A stretch of DNA of 64,000 nt from Pontibacter rufus. Lineage in GTDB: Bacteria; Bacteroidota; Bacteroidia; Cytophagales; Hymenobacteraceae. Within the stretch, counting starts at the first letter, position 1. Every line of letters begins with the position of its first letter. The notes below the pieces were generated by a model, which was not told the origin of the DNA, did no database searches, and saw only the letters and a list, made by a program, of their open reading frames with translations. Below are positions 42,221 to 52,900 of the stretch, in pieces. The stretch spans positions 124,001 to 188,000 of the forward strand of contig NZ_JADQDR010000002.1 of assembly GCF_015694705.1 (NCBI RefSeq), written 5' to 3'. The position numbers were made by a program, and so were the translations under genes.

Positions 42221-43744
42221 CTACTTGCTGTTTGCCAGTAATCGCTTTGCGTCCTCGTCTTCATACTTGTCAATTAACCCCTCCAGCTGCTTTTTCAGAC
42301 TTGCTGTGATTTTTTCGTAACCCTTCTTGCCGTAGAGGTTGTGCATTTCGTTCGGGTCTTTCTGCAGGTCGTATAGTTCCCAGTCGTTTACCCTTTTATA
42401 GAACCGGATCAGTTTGTACCGCTTGGTTTTTATGCCGAAGTGCGGTGATACGGCGTGTTCGCCATTTTCGTAATAATGGTAATACATCGCATCGCGCCCT
42501 TTGGCTTTTTTGCCGGTGAGCAAAGGAAGTATGGATTCGCCCTGCATGTCTTTCGGGATGGTGATACCGGCCGCATCCAGCACGGTAGGCGCGATATCCA
42601 GGTTCATCACGAAATCGTCGGACGTGGCGCCGGGCTTCACCACACCGGGATAACGCATGAGCATTGGCGTGCGGAACGATTCTTCGTACATCCAGCGCTT
42701 GTCAAACCAGCCGTGTTCGCCCAGGTAAAAGCCCTGATCCGACACGTATATCACCAGCGTGTTATTTGTTAAGTTATGCTTATCAAGATAATCGAGTGTG
42801 CGCCCGACGTTCCGGTCCAGCGAAGCGGCCGTGCTCAGGTAATCTTTCATGTAACGCTGGTATTTCCATTCGGCCAGCGCCTGGCCCGTCAGGTTTCTTG
42901 CTTCCAGATCCGCTTTAATCGGTTTGTAATACGCGTCGAATTTTGCTCTCTGGGCGGCATTCATGCGCGTAATGTTACCGTCCTTTATACTATCATAATC
43001 CGGAAACATCTTCAGGTCATAGCCCATGATGAGGTCTTTGGCAACGGACATTTCCTGCTGTTTGGCTGCTTCGCGGGTGGCATATATATCATAAAAAGTG
43101 GCTGGCAGCGGAAAGGTCTTGTCATCGAACATGCCGAAATCGGAGGTGTCGGGCAGCCAAGTGCGGTGCGTGGCTTTGTGGCCTATCACCAGGCAGAAAG
43201 GCTTGCTTGTATCCCGCTTATCCAGCCAGTTTTCGGCTACATCTTCCACCACGTTGCTTACGTAGCCTTCTATCCGTTTTTTGCTGCCGTCCATCATCAG
43301 GAAATCGGGGTTGTAATATTGGCCCTGGCCCGGCAGTATCTGCCAGTAATCAAAACCCTGCGGCTGCGTTTGCAAATGCCATTTTCCTATCCAGGCCGTC
43401 TGGTAGCCGCCTGCGCCCAGTTCTTTGATAAACGTATTCTGGCTGCCGTCGAAGTTGGAGGTTTCGTTGTCCTTGAAGCCGTTTTTATGGCTGTATTTAC
43501 CTGTTAAAATCACCGCCCGGCTGGGCCCGCAAATCGAGTTGGTAACATAGGCTTTGTTAAAAAGCACGCCTTCTTTGGCCAGCCGGTCGATGTTGGGTGT
43601 TTGCATCAGTTTGTTCCCGCCGTAGGCACTGATGGCCTGGTAAGCATGGTCATCGGAAACAATGATAACGATGTTGGGCTTTTGCTGCGCAACCGAAATT
43701 TGAAAACAGAAGATTAAAGCGAGAAGTAGGAACAGGTGTTTCAT
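42221..43744 (-). CDS. Sulfatase resembling GlcNAc-6-O-sulfatases (S1_11-like)
   Basis: 507 residues, signal peptide to about residue 20. Metal site VSDDHAYQAISAYGG, formylglycine signature C72-G-P-S-R76 followed by AVILTGKYSHKNG, and the late YVSDQGFYLGEHGWFDKRWMYEES segment. The DDHAYQAIS...TPNIDRLAKEG pattern is the one I associate with SulfAtlas subfamily S1_11, whose characterised Bacteroides member removes 6-O-sulfate from N-acetylglucosamine. That activity would expose GlcNAc for the GH20 enzymes encoded alongside. The subfamily call is from memory of motif patterns and should be read as probable. Confidence 0.85.
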   Translation of the reverse strand: MKHLFLLLALIFCFQISVAQQKPNIVIIVSDDHAYQAISAYGGNKLMQTPNIDRLAKEGVLFNKAYVTNSICGPSRAVILTGKYSHKNGFKDNETSNFDGSQNTFIKELGAGGYQTAWIGKWHLQTQPQGFDYWQILPGQGQYYNPDFLMMDGSKKRIEGYVSNVVEDVAENWLDKRDTSKPFCLVIGHKATHRTWLPDTSDFGMFDDKTFPLPATFYDIYATREAAKQQEMSVAKDLIMGYDLKMFPDYDSIKDGNITRMNAAQRAKFDAYYKPIKADLEARNLTGQALAEWKYQRYMKDYLSTAASLDRNVGRTLDYLDKHNLTNNTLVIYVSDQGFYLGEHGWFDKRWMYEESFRTPMLMRYPGVVKPGATSDDFVMNLDIAPTVLDAAGITIPKDMQGESILPLLTGKKAKGRDAMYYHYYENGEHAVSPHFGIKTKRYKLIRFYKRVNDWELYDLQKDPNEMHNLYGKKGYEKITASLKKQLEGLIDKYEDEDAKRLLANSK

Positions 43745-43902
43745 CAGATGCTGAGTTGTTTTTATCAGGTGATAAACTTATGTGTTTTGGTAGATCTAAA
43801 ATGTCCTCATCCTGGCCATTGCCGGATTGAGGAAAGAAGAAGTATAAGCATGAATGAAAGTATAAGCTACTCACCTTCAATTAACGGCATGCTTCAACTC
43901 TT

Positions 43903-45405
43903 TTATCTTTTGCCGGCTTTTATGCTTTCTAATTCCGCTGCCATTTCCTTCACTCGCTCCGGATACTGGCTGGCCAGGTTATTTTCTTCGCCGATATCTT
44001 CTCTTAAATTGTAGAGTTGCGGTCCCGGTGCATTACCGGTTTCGATATCTGTTAATTTGTTATAAGAAGCGCCGTTGCTTGGGCTGATATACTTCAAGTT
44101 GCCTTTTACAATAGCTAAAGTCCCGCCCTGCTCTACCAATGCCGAACGGCCTTTTTGGGCTTTACCCATAAATGTATTTAGTAAATTTTCGCTGTCCGGT
44201 GCATCGCCTTCAGGGATGGTTTGGTTTAATAATTCCGAGAAGGAAGCCAGCATATCTACCTGGCAAACCAAGGCATCCGATACTTGCGGTTTAACCTTTC
44301 CGGGCCAGCGTATAATGAAAGGCACCCGTGTTCCACCTTCAAACGTGCTGTACTTTCCGCCTCTTAACGGGCCGGCGGGGGTGTGCCCGTTGCGTTTTGT
44401 AACCGCTTCATCCTGGTAGCCGTCGTCCAGCACCGGGCCGTTATCACTGGTAAAAATGATCATTGTATTTTTAGCAATACCCAGCGCCTCCAGTTGCTTC
44501 ATGATCTCTCCCACCGTCCAGTCCAGTTGCAGGATGGCATCGCCGCGGTAGCCTAAATCACTTTTGCCCTTAAACATAGTGGCCGGCATACGCGGCACAT
44601 GGGGTTCGGTCAGGGCGAAGTATAAAAAGAAGGGCTGGCGTTGGTTGGCTTCTATAAAATCTTTGGCTTTTGCTAAAAAGGTGGTAGAGACTTCTTCATC
44701 GACCCAGCGGGCTTTGTGGCCGCCGCTCATATACCCAATGCGGCCGATACCGTTCACGATGGTGTTGTTGTGCCCATGACCAGGAGAAGATTGCATTTTT
44801 AACAACTCCGGATGTTCTTTTCCGGTCGGGTCGTTGCCGACCTTGTTCTCATAATCCACTGCAATCGGATCTGCCGGATCGAGGGCTACGACCGTGTGGT
44901 TCTCCATAAAAACGGTAGGCACCCGGTCAGCGGTTGCCGGAAAAATAAAGGAATAATCGAAGCCTACTTCGTTGGGGCCGGGCTTGATCGCCTCGTTCCA
45001 ATTTTTTTCTACCTGATCGCCTAAGCCCAAATGCCATTTTCCTACAATCGCTGTGGTATAACCTGCTTTTTTAAACAGCTTGGGCAACGTGGTTTTATCA
45101 GTAGGGATGATCAGGGCAGCATCGCCGGGCAGGATGTGCGTACCGGATTTACGCCAGGGATATTGCCCCGTCATCAGCGCATAGCGCGAAGGGGTACAGG
45201 TGGCTGAAGTAGAGTGGGCGTTCGTAAAGCGGATACCTTGCTTTGCCAGCTTATCGATATGGGGCGTGCTGATTTTTGTGGCCCCATAGCAACTTACATC
45301 GCCGTAACCCAAATCATCCGCATAAATGTAGATGACGTTAGGGCTTTGCTGCGCGCGGGCCAATGGAGCGGCACATAGTATGGCTACTAACAGGAATATC
45401 CTCAT
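43903..45405 (-). CDS. Arylsulfatase-type sulfatase (Cys-type)
   Basis: 500 residues, signal peptide ending ARAQ (residue 19). Metal site YADDLGYGDVSCYGA, formylglycine signature C70-T-P-S-R74 followed by YALMTGQYPWR. KWHLGLG, TSDNGPVLDDGYQDEA and LRGGKYSTFEGGTRVP also match the family. Family members of this look remove sulfate from galactose or N-acetylgalactosamine; in this PUL, sulfated galactose would fit. The three sulfatases here are clearly different in sequence and presumably act on different sulfate positions. They need a maturation enzyme that is not encoded in the window. Confidence 0.9.
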   Translation of the reverse strand: MRIFLLVAILCAAPLARAQQSPNVIYIYADDLGYGDVSCYGATKISTPHIDKLAKQGIRFTNAHSTSATCTPSRYALMTGQYPWRKSGTHILPGDAALIIPTDKTTLPKLFKKAGYTTAIVGKWHLGLGDQVEKNWNEAIKPGPNEVGFDYSFIFPATADRVPTVFMENHTVVALDPADPIAVDYENKVGNDPTGKEHPELLKMQSSPGHGHNNTIVNGIGRIGYMSGGHKARWVDEEVSTTFLAKAKDFIEANQRQPFFLYFALTEPHVPRMPATMFKGKSDLGYRGDAILQLDWTVGEIMKQLEALGIAKNTMIIFTSDNGPVLDDGYQDEAVTKRNGHTPAGPLRGGKYSTFEGGTRVPFIIRWPGKVKPQVSDALVCQVDMLASFSELLNQTIPEGDAPDSENLLNTFMGKAQKGRSALVEQGGTLAIVKGNLKYISPSNGASYNKLTDIETGNAPGPQLYNLREDIGEENNLASQYPERVKEMAAELESIKAGKR

Positions 45406-45471
45406 TTTTATACTTTAATTTCTCAGAAAGCACAAAGCAGCTACGAAGCCTGCCGCCTTTGCCTATCTTCT

Positions 45472-46713
45472 TTATATTTTAATAAATATTTTCTTTTTAT
45501 ACATCCAGTACAAGATCAGCCATTCTATTAACAGCACCAGCCCTCCCGCTACCAAAGTGGCATAAGCATCTCCAAAAATCCGGTCGAAATTCTGCCCCAG
45601 GTGAATGTAAAGCGAGCTGGCAATAAATGCACGAACACCACCATCAGCTATCACATAAGCAGCAATGGAATTGACACCGATAACCATCAGAAAGAATGAC
45701 CACTTTTTCTTCTCAGCCACATCAATTATTCCATAAAACAAAGCCAGCAGCAGGAAGCATATGCCGCCGCTAAAGATGGTCCAGGCCGGTGTCCAGATGC
45801 GCTTGACTACGGGGTTAATACCTGTTACATGCAGCAAAAGGCCCAAAACCATCAAACCTGCTCCGGCAAGTATAAAGTATCTTATTTTCTCTTTGCCGGT
45901 GGTAGCCGCTTTTAAAGCGTTACCTGCAAATAAACCCAGTATCATGGTACCCAGCGTAGGTATAAAACTGAGTGTGGCGTAGCCGCCATCATTATAAAGA
46001 AAGGGGGTTTCGCGTGGAAAGAGGTTTAAAAACCAGCGGTCAAACGCCCAGGCAAGGTTCGTGTTTTTGTTCCAGTGCGCGGCAAATCCACGGAAGTTGT
46101 GTTCCCAGTCAGCCGTTACGCCGGCAGCCGCGTAATCAAACCCGGCGCCGGGCAAGGGATACAGTGCAAAAGCCAGCCAGTAGCCCACTAAAAGAAGAAC
46201 GAGCGCTCCAAGCTGAACCCGCTGCGAACAAAATCCTAAGAGGAACAGGAAAGTATAGCCCAGGCCGATCTGCGTGAGCGTATCTTCAAAAGTAAAGTAG
46301 GTTTGTTGTGAATGCATGGAACGCAAAAATATGCCCAGGCATATCAGGATCAGGGAGCGTTTGATGGCATGTTTTAGCAAGGCGCCAAATGTTGCGCCCT
46401 TAGCCAAACGGCCGGCTATGGAGAAAGGCAGCACCACTCCTACCAGAAAAGTGAAAGAAGGCTGAATTAAATCGTGCAGGCTAAGCCACGCCCAGGGTAC
46501 ATGGCTCTGATTAAATGACAGGAATTGCCAGATTTTATTGTCCGGCATCACGTTTGCCACCGATGGCAAAGAAAGCACTTCTGCCATCATCAGCAACATT
46601 ACAAAGCCACGGTAAACGTCAACTGAAGCAACCCTGCGGATTGGCATCGACGGGTTTACAATGGGTGCAGAAGCAACAGACTGTTCGGAAACGGGTGCAG
46701 AGATCATTGACAT
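45472..46713 (-). CDS. DUF5009 / HGSNAT-like membrane acyltransferase
   Basis: 413 residues with about ten to eleven hydrophobic helices. The first block [21 protein letters not shown] is the signature of the acyltransferase-3-related DUF5009/heparan-alpha-glucosaminide N-acetyltransferase group. [23 protein letters not shown] follows, with a histidine near a helix start that is likely catalytic. Relatives move acetyl groups from cytoplasmic acetyl-CoA to a sugar on the other side of the membrane. Genes of this type are common in PULs for GlcNAc-containing host glycans. The acceptor here is unknown. Confidence 0.85.
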   Translation of the reverse strand: MSMISAPVSEQSVASAPIVNPSMPIRRVASVDVYRGFVMLLMMAEVLSLPSVANVMPDNKIWQFLSFNQSHVPWAWLSLHDLIQPSFTFLVGVVLPFSIAGRLAKGATFGALLKHAIKRSLILICLGIFLRSMHSQQTYFTFEDTLTQIGLGYTFLFLLGFCSQRVQLGALVLLLVGYWLAFALYPLPGAGFDYAAAGVTADWEHNFRGFAAHWNKNTNLAWAFDRWFLNLFPRETPFLYNDGGYATLSFIPTLGTMILGLFAGNALKAATTGKEKIRYFILAGAGLMVLGLLLHVTGINPVVKRIWTPAWTIFSGGICFLLLALFYGIIDVAEKKKWSFFLMVIGVNSIAAYVIADGGVRAFIASSLYIHLGQNFDRIFGDAYATLVAGGLVLLIEWLILYWMYKKKIFIKI

Positions 46714-46739
46714 AAGGTTTATACCAAATAAAAGGACAC

Positions 46740-46767
46740 AAGTATCAAGACATTAGGCACAAGATTT
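46740..46767. repeat. Possible heptamer array upstream of the DUF5009 gene
   Basis: Four 7-bp units AAGTATC, AAGACAT, TAGGCAC, AAGATTT. It is the only candidate of this repeat class seen inside the PUL and is weaker than those of the first 29 kb. Confidence 0.35.
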
Positions 46768-46864
46768 TGCTTACGCTTATCAATCAAGGCTTTATACTTT
46801 ATGCTAAGATGCTTAAAATATAGCATTTATTTTATTCGATCACTTAATACTTGTTTACTCTAAA

Positions 46865-47794
46865 CTAATCGCCTTCTTTCTGATAAACTCTTACCCAGTC
46901 CACTGCCATCTGCACGGGCAGATCTTTGTCGTCGATATGGCCTACCCAGTTTCCGCCGAGTGCCTGGTCGAGTATGATGTAAAACTCCTCATCGAAAGGC
47001 CACTGGCTTGGGTCAGCATCATCAACTTTGGGGTAGGTAAAGGTTTTCTGCCCATTCACAAAAAAATCCAGCCGGTCGGGATACCACTCTACGCCAAATA
47101 CATTGTACTCGCCCACGTTAAACGGAGTGGTGGCAAAGTATACCGGGTTGGTCTTTTGGTTCATGCGATCAATGTAGCCGCTGTGGAGGGTCTGGTAAAT
47201 GATGGTGTCGTAGTTGAGATGCTCCATGATGTCCACTTCGCCACTGTGCGGCCAGCCGCCATACTTGCTGTCCTGCGGCATGAGCCAGATGGCCGGCCAA
47301 GAGCCTTTCCCTCTGGATAATTTAGCCTTTACTTCGATCCTGCCATACTTAAAGGCAAATTTATCCTTGGTCTGGATGCAGGCGGTTTTATACTTTGCCG
47401 TGTCCGTTTTATCCTGATTGATAATTCCCTTTAAATAAAGCTGCCCGTCTTTCACGTAAGTGGTTGCCAAGGTATCGGCGCAATAGCAGGCCCAGTCGGC
47501 AGACTTTCGGGGAGCGAAACCCCACCTGGCCGGGTCAGGTGCGCCGTCCGTTGTAAACTCATCGGCCCAGACCAGCGCCCAGTTGCCGGCCTGGCTTTTT
47601 TGTGCCAACTCTTTTCCGGCACAGCCCGCCAGAAGCAGTGCGGAGGAGGAGACCAGCAGCAGAAGCAGGTTCGCTTTATATCCGCACCTCCTTACAAAGC
47701 AAAAAATCAGCACCAACACCGCCACAAGCAGAAGCACAGAAAGAATTTGCCAGATAACTAAACCAATATAAGGCGAAACCAATTCTTTTCCCAT
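46865..47794 (-). CDS. GH16 endo-glycosidase, membrane-anchored/lipoprotein
   Basis: 309 residues. The catalytic domain (about 70-309) carries the GH16 signature E186-V-D188-I-M-E191 in SGEVDIMEHL, plus GSWPAIWLMPQDSKYGGWP and VDWVRVYQ near the end. GH16 enzymes are retaining endo-hydrolases of beta-1,3/1,4-glucans or galactans. Subfamily 3 includes endo-beta-galactosidases that cut mucin and keratan chains, which suits this PUL. The N-terminus is unusual: one transmembrane segment (about 10-33), a basic loop (RRCGYK), then a second hydrophobic stretch ending in a lipobox LAGC (C58). It is the first gene after SusD 1, typical of the surface enzyme that starts degradation. Confidence 0.9.
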   Translation of the reverse strand: MGKELVSPYIGLVIWQILSVLLLVAVLVLIFCFVRRCGYKANLLLLLVSSSALLLAGCAGKELAQKSQAGNWALVWADEFTTDGAPDPARWGFAPRKSADWACYCADTLATTYVKDGQLYLKGIINQDKTDTAKYKTACIQTKDKFAFKYGRIEVKAKLSRGKGSWPAIWLMPQDSKYGGWPHSGEVDIMEHLNYDTIIYQTLHSGYIDRMNQKTNPVYFATTPFNVGEYNVFGVEWYPDRLDFFVNGQKTFTYPKVDDADPSQWPFDEEFYIILDQALGGNWVGHIDDKDLPVQMAVDWVRVYQKEGD

Positions 47795-47905
47795 AGCTTC
47801 TTAGCTGTTTTATGAAATATGTTATAAAGATTAATCCCGCTGCCATTCCCCCGCATGAAGCCTGCTGAGAAATGGCAGCCGAATTAAGATATACTTATGG
47901 CAAGC

Positions 47906-49897
47906 TTATTCCAGCGCACCAACATTTGCCTCCAGCGGCCAGCCGGGATTCTGATAAATCACCGAAGAACTCACGTCGCCGGAGGGCGAGGTGATGAGGA
48001 AGTGCTGTATGGCGATGGGATCAAGGTAATGCGCATAGGCCCATCTATAGCCATCTTTCACCATATTGCTGGGCGACAGGTTGATACGGTACGGGCGTAA
48101 ATAAGAACTTTCTGATTCCTTAGACACGTTGGCGGTTTTTCCGGGCGTGTCTGCCTCTATCAGCAGCGAGTTGCCGTCTTCACCTACATACCACTCGTGC
48201 ATCGGCCCCCATACTTTAAAGCCCTCAATAATGAACGGATCGGTTTTAAGCTGGTCCAAAGCTCTCCACCGTTTCAGGTCAGTGTAGCGCATACCTTCCG
48301 CCATGAGTTCATCGCGCCGCTCGCGCCGGATATTGTACAGGGTAGCATCAGATAATACCTGTCCGGCAGAGTAGGCTGCAAAGTCATTTTTGGCTTCTTC
48401 TGCCATGTTGGTAGCATTTATTGTGATGGTATAATCCGGATTAACGCCTGCCCTTTCGCGAATGGCTTTCCAGTACTGGTCGGCTTTCCCGTTAATCATT
48501 CCCTCTCTCAGATAAGATGCTTCGATGTAATTCAGATAAGCTTCTGCCGCCCGGAAAACAATGCTGCCGGTAGCGCCCATACTTCCCTGCGTCTGGTCAT
48601 ACTGGTACGTCATACCTTTTTTCACGCTGTAGCCTGTCACGTCGCGCGTCTCCTGCAGGCCGATAATGTCGGGATGACCTATCAGGATCGGCGAGCCGTC
48701 CTTGTTTGTGAGGTCTGTGAGGCGCAGTTCGCCCGGGGCTTTCATGAACAGCTGCAGGCGGTTGTCGCGCGCCGCTTTCACGTCTTTGATATAGTCATCC
48801 CCCTGATAGCCGGAACCCGCCGCGTAGATCGGCAAGCCATTTGCCATCAAAAAATTATCTATCAGGCCACGGGTATAGCCAGTATTGCCCCCGTTCTGGT
48901 TAATGTAATGGTTCACGTTGTTGTTAATGCCGAGGCTGGGATCATACTGCCGCCATAACAGCACTTCGGAATACTTCTCCATATTCTGGTCTGAGAACAT
49001 GGTAAAGTAAGGGTTGGTAGAGGAGTTGTAGCCATCATCCTTGATATTCGTAACCAGCGGTACTGCGTCGGCCACCTGCTCGGCGGCCTCCATGGCCTGC
49101 GTCAGGAAGAAGTTGATCTCTTCATCCAGGTTAATGCTGAAATTCTCCACCTTGCCGGTACCGGGCCAGCCCGGACCGCCCGGCACCTGCGGCGTACCGC
49201 GGTGATAAGTGAGCCAGGTAGCCTCATGCAGCGCCACACGGGATTTGAACAGCAGGGCTGCATTCTTTGAGATGCGGTTTTTGCCGCCGGGAGGTGCTGA
49301 CTGCAGCAGCATAATGGCAGAGTCGAGATCGGAAAGTATAAACCGGGCCACTTCGTTGCGCGGCCGGCGCCTGGAAACCGCGATCAGCTCTTCCATCTGG
49401 TCGGGCAGCGTTTTCCTGATGATTGGGAAATCACCCAGCGCCTGCACTTTGCCGAAATACTCGTAGGCGCGCAAAAAATAGCCCTCGCCCACATAATGTG
49501 CAATATTGCCGGCACTGCCTGTTATTTTACCTTCTTTCCAGCGGGGTACTACGGTTTCGAGGTAATAGTTGGCCTGGCGAATGCCACCGAAACCCCAACT
49601 GCCTCCTGACTGCGGCACACGCCACTCGCCCGGTACCCAGCGCACCGCATAACCGCTGGTTGCCTGGTTATCGGTGTGGTTGTCGTACCCGAAAGTTCCG
49701 ACGTTAAAACCGCTGTGTGTCGGAAAGCTGTACGCGGCTATCGTGTAAGCCGCCAGGTCGGCTTCGCTGGAGAAGTAATTGGAGGGCGTGATGTCCGACA
49801 AAGGTTCCCGGTCCAGGAAATCATTGCAGCCGGTTACGCCCCAAAGTCCTACGAGCGCTGCAATAACGTAAAGTTTATATCTGAATGATTTTTTCAT
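47906..49897 (-). CDS. SusD/RagB-family outer-membrane glycan-binding lipoprotein (pair 1)
   Basis: 663 residues with a lipoprotein signal peptide (lipobox VTGC, cysteine near residue 24) followed by NDFLDREPLSDITPSNYFSSEADL, the typical SusD N-terminus. The TPR-rich core includes YLNYIEASYLREG and NIRRERRDELMAEGMRYTDLKRW, the RagB/SusD C-terminal signature. SusD proteins sit as a lid over the SusC channel and capture oligosaccharides. Only 11 bp separate it from the upstream SusC gene, so both are one transcription unit. Confidence 0.95.
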   Translation of the reverse strand: MKKSFRYKLYVIAALVGLWGVTGCNDFLDREPLSDITPSNYFSSEADLAAYTIAAYSFPTHSGFNVGTFGYDNHTDNQATSGYAVRWVPGEWRVPQSGGSWGFGGIRQANYYLETVVPRWKEGKITGSAGNIAHYVGEGYFLRAYEYFGKVQALGDFPIIRKTLPDQMEELIAVSRRRPRNEVARFILSDLDSAIMLLQSAPPGGKNRISKNAALLFKSRVALHEATWLTYHRGTPQVPGGPGWPGTGKVENFSINLDEEINFFLTQAMEAAEQVADAVPLVTNIKDDGYNSSTNPYFTMFSDQNMEKYSEVLLWRQYDPSLGINNNVNHYINQNGGNTGYTRGLIDNFLMANGLPIYAAGSGYQGDDYIKDVKAARDNRLQLFMKAPGELRLTDLTNKDGSPILIGHPDIIGLQETRDVTGYSVKKGMTYQYDQTQGSMGATGSIVFRAAEAYLNYIEASYLREGMINGKADQYWKAIRERAGVNPDYTITINATNMAEEAKNDFAAYSAGQVLSDATLYNIRRERRDELMAEGMRYTDLKRWRALDQLKTDPFIIEGFKVWGPMHEWYVGEDGNSLLIEADTPGKTANVSKESESSYLRPYRINLSPSNMVKDGYRWAYAHYLDPIAIQHFLITSPSGDVSSSVIYQNPGWPLEANVGALE

Positions 49898-49908
49898 TTT
49901 CTCGTGAA

Positions 49909-52900
49909 TTAAAAAGTTACACTAAGGCCGCCGGAGTATACTTGCGCAAACGGATAGGTTTTGCCTTCATTCCATCCGCCCAGGCCTACAGTTTCGGGGT
50001 CGAAGATGTCGATCATGTCGGAAAACGTGAGCAGGTTCTCACCGGAGATGTAGAACCGAAGGCGCGAAATACCCACTCTGGACGTAAGGTGATCCGGCAA
50101 GGTATAACCTACCTGCAGGTTTTTCAGCCGCAGGTAAGCAGCGCTTTGCAGATAGCGCGTCTGGGTTTGCTGGTTTTTGCCGGTGTTAAAGTATGGCTTC
50201 GGGAAATAAGCGTCCAGGTTCACGCCGGCTATACCGGCCTGCACCATCGGGGAGTTCTCGTCGCGGAAAAAGTCCATGTGTTCCTCAAAGCCTGCCGACT
50301 GCCACATACCACCATTGGCGCCCCAGAAGTAAGGGCCGCTTGGCATGTAGTCGCGCTTGCCAACGCCCTGCAGAAATACCCGCAGATCAAAGCCTTTCCA
50401 GTCGCCGGTCAGATCCAGGCTATAGCGGAAACGTGGGGAGCTGTTACCTATAATGCTTCGGTCTCCGGTATTACCCAGTATGCCTGTTCCGCCATCTATC
50501 TTACCGTCCCCGTTCAGGTCGGCATACATGATATCGCCTGCACCCCAGTTGCTCCCTAAAGTAGTCTGGTCTACTTCTGCGAGGTGAGCATCCATTTCCT
50601 CCTGCGTTTTGGCGATCCCGAGGGTAGTATAGCCCCAAATCTCCCCCATTTTTCTGCCCTCGTACCAGGTACCGATACTTCCGGTAGGGTTCGGGTATTT
50701 GGTTATGCGCTGCTGATCATCTGCCAGCACAGCCCGTACGCCATAGCCGAATTCACCCACCTGATCCTGCCAGGCGGCTTCCAGTTCAAAACCATAGGAC
50801 TCCATGTCAGCATTATTGATCTGCGGAACACTGGTGCCCAGCGTTACTGGCAGTTCCGGCGCAGGCCCTATCATGTTGAAGGTTTTGCGCTTGAAATAGT
50901 CAAAGTTGAGGTTTAGTCGGTTTTGCAGCAGGGCCAGGTCAAACCCGGCGTCCCAGCTGGTTACGCGCTCCCAGGTGAGCAACGTGCTCACCAAACCCGG
51001 CGCATAGGCTGTATTGGGCTGCTGCCCGTTTACTAACCAGCTGCCATTATTTACACCGATAGGCATTTTAGAATAAAAAGGATACCAGTTGCTTGTTTGC
51101 TGATTTCCGAGCTCGCCATAAGACCCTCTTAACTTTAGTGTTTGTACCACTTCGTCAAATGTCCAGAAATCCTCCTGGGCCACATTCCAACCAGCCGACA
51201 CCGACGGGAATAGATTCCAGCGCTTGTCTCGCACAAAACGGGAGCTGCCATCGTAACGGGCGTTTACTTCAAGCAGATAACGCTCTTTATAGTTATAGTT
51301 CAGGCGCCCGAAAAAGCCAGCAATAGCCCAGTGCTGGTACTGCCCTTCCTCCGCTTTGCTGTCTTCTGTGCCAGTGTTGATGGTGGGCAGCGACGGATTG
51401 ATAAGCCCGCTGCGAGAGGCCGCCACAGTGCGATATTTTGTCAGCTCTGAGTTAAAGCCGCCCATCACTTTAAAATTGTGGGCATTATTCAGGCTGAATG
51501 TATAATCGGAATAGATATTAGAAGAGAAGTAGTTCTCTTTCAGGGCATACTCGTACACCGAACTGTAGCCGGCCGAGTTCCAGCCCACTGCCAGTGCGTA
51601 TGGGTTTTGATTTACGTCGTAACTATAAGCCGGCCGCACATCGCTGTGGTTGTTGGTATTCTTGATCCGGAAGTTAGCGTTGGCGATGATGTTCCAGCTT
51701 TTAAGCGGCGTCAGAGTCAGCTGGCCCTGCTGGTACAGCCAGTCTGTCTGATTCACTCTCCGGCCGCCTTCTTCCAGCTGCGCAATCTCGCTGGGATCTG
51801 TCCAGTACCCGTTCGGGTCTCTCACGGGCACAGTAGGCCAGCGCCGGGCAATGTTGTGGTAGAACAAATCAGACTGATGGGTGGCCTGGGTATAATCTTC
51901 GCGCACGTAGCGGGTACTGTAGTTAAAGCGCGCAAACTTGCTGATGTTCGTGTTTATCTTGCCGCTGAGGGTATAGCGTTTAAAAGCATCATGCGAATGG
52001 CGGAGCAGGCCTCCCTGATCCAGGTAACCCCCTGAAGCGTAAAATTGCGTATTTTCACTGCCGCCGTTCACGCTGATGTTGTGCTCCTGCGAGAAAGCCG
52101 AGCTTTTATACTGCTCCTTAAACCAGTCGGTGTTGCCGTTGGAACCGGTATAGTACTGGTATCTGTCCCCGTTCGGGTTCGGCACTGTGGAATAGTCAAT
52201 CTCACCGCGCTGGTACTGCAGAATACGCTCCAGCACCTCATCCGAGAATTTAGCCGCTTCGCCATCGTTGGCGGCTGCTTCGTTCCAGTAGAGGGCAAAG
52301 GTATAGGAATCCATCATAGAGGGCAGCCCCATTGGCTTGCTGATGCGGAAATTATTGTTATAGTTAACCGAGGTTTTCCCGGCTTTGCCGCTCTTGGTCG
52401 TGATCAGGATAACGCCGAAGGGCGCGCGGGAGCCATAGATGGCAGAAGCGGCGGCATCTTTCAGTACCGTAATGGTCTCGATGTCCTGTGGATTAATGGC
52501 ATTCATGTTGCCTTCCATCCCATCAATAAGCACCAGCGGGGAAGAATTAGAGCCCGCGCCAATAGTACCGGCCCCGCGGATGTTAAAGCTGAGTGGCTGG
52601 TTCAGCTCGCCTCCCAGTCCGGTGGTTTGCAGGTTCAGGCCCGGGATAAGGCCCTGCAGCGCCTGCCCCACATTCTGTACCGGCCGCGACTCCAGCATCT
52701 CAGCATTTACCGTAGAGACGGCGCCTGTCAGGTTGGCTCTTTTCTGCGTGCCATACCCTACCACCACCACTTCCTCCAGCTTTGCCTCGTTTACCTCCAG
52801 CTGGATTGTACCTAAATCAGCAGCGACCTGCACCTCTTTTTTCAGGTAGCCCAAAAACGATATCTCCAGCACAGCCTCTTCCGCTACATTCTGCAGGACA

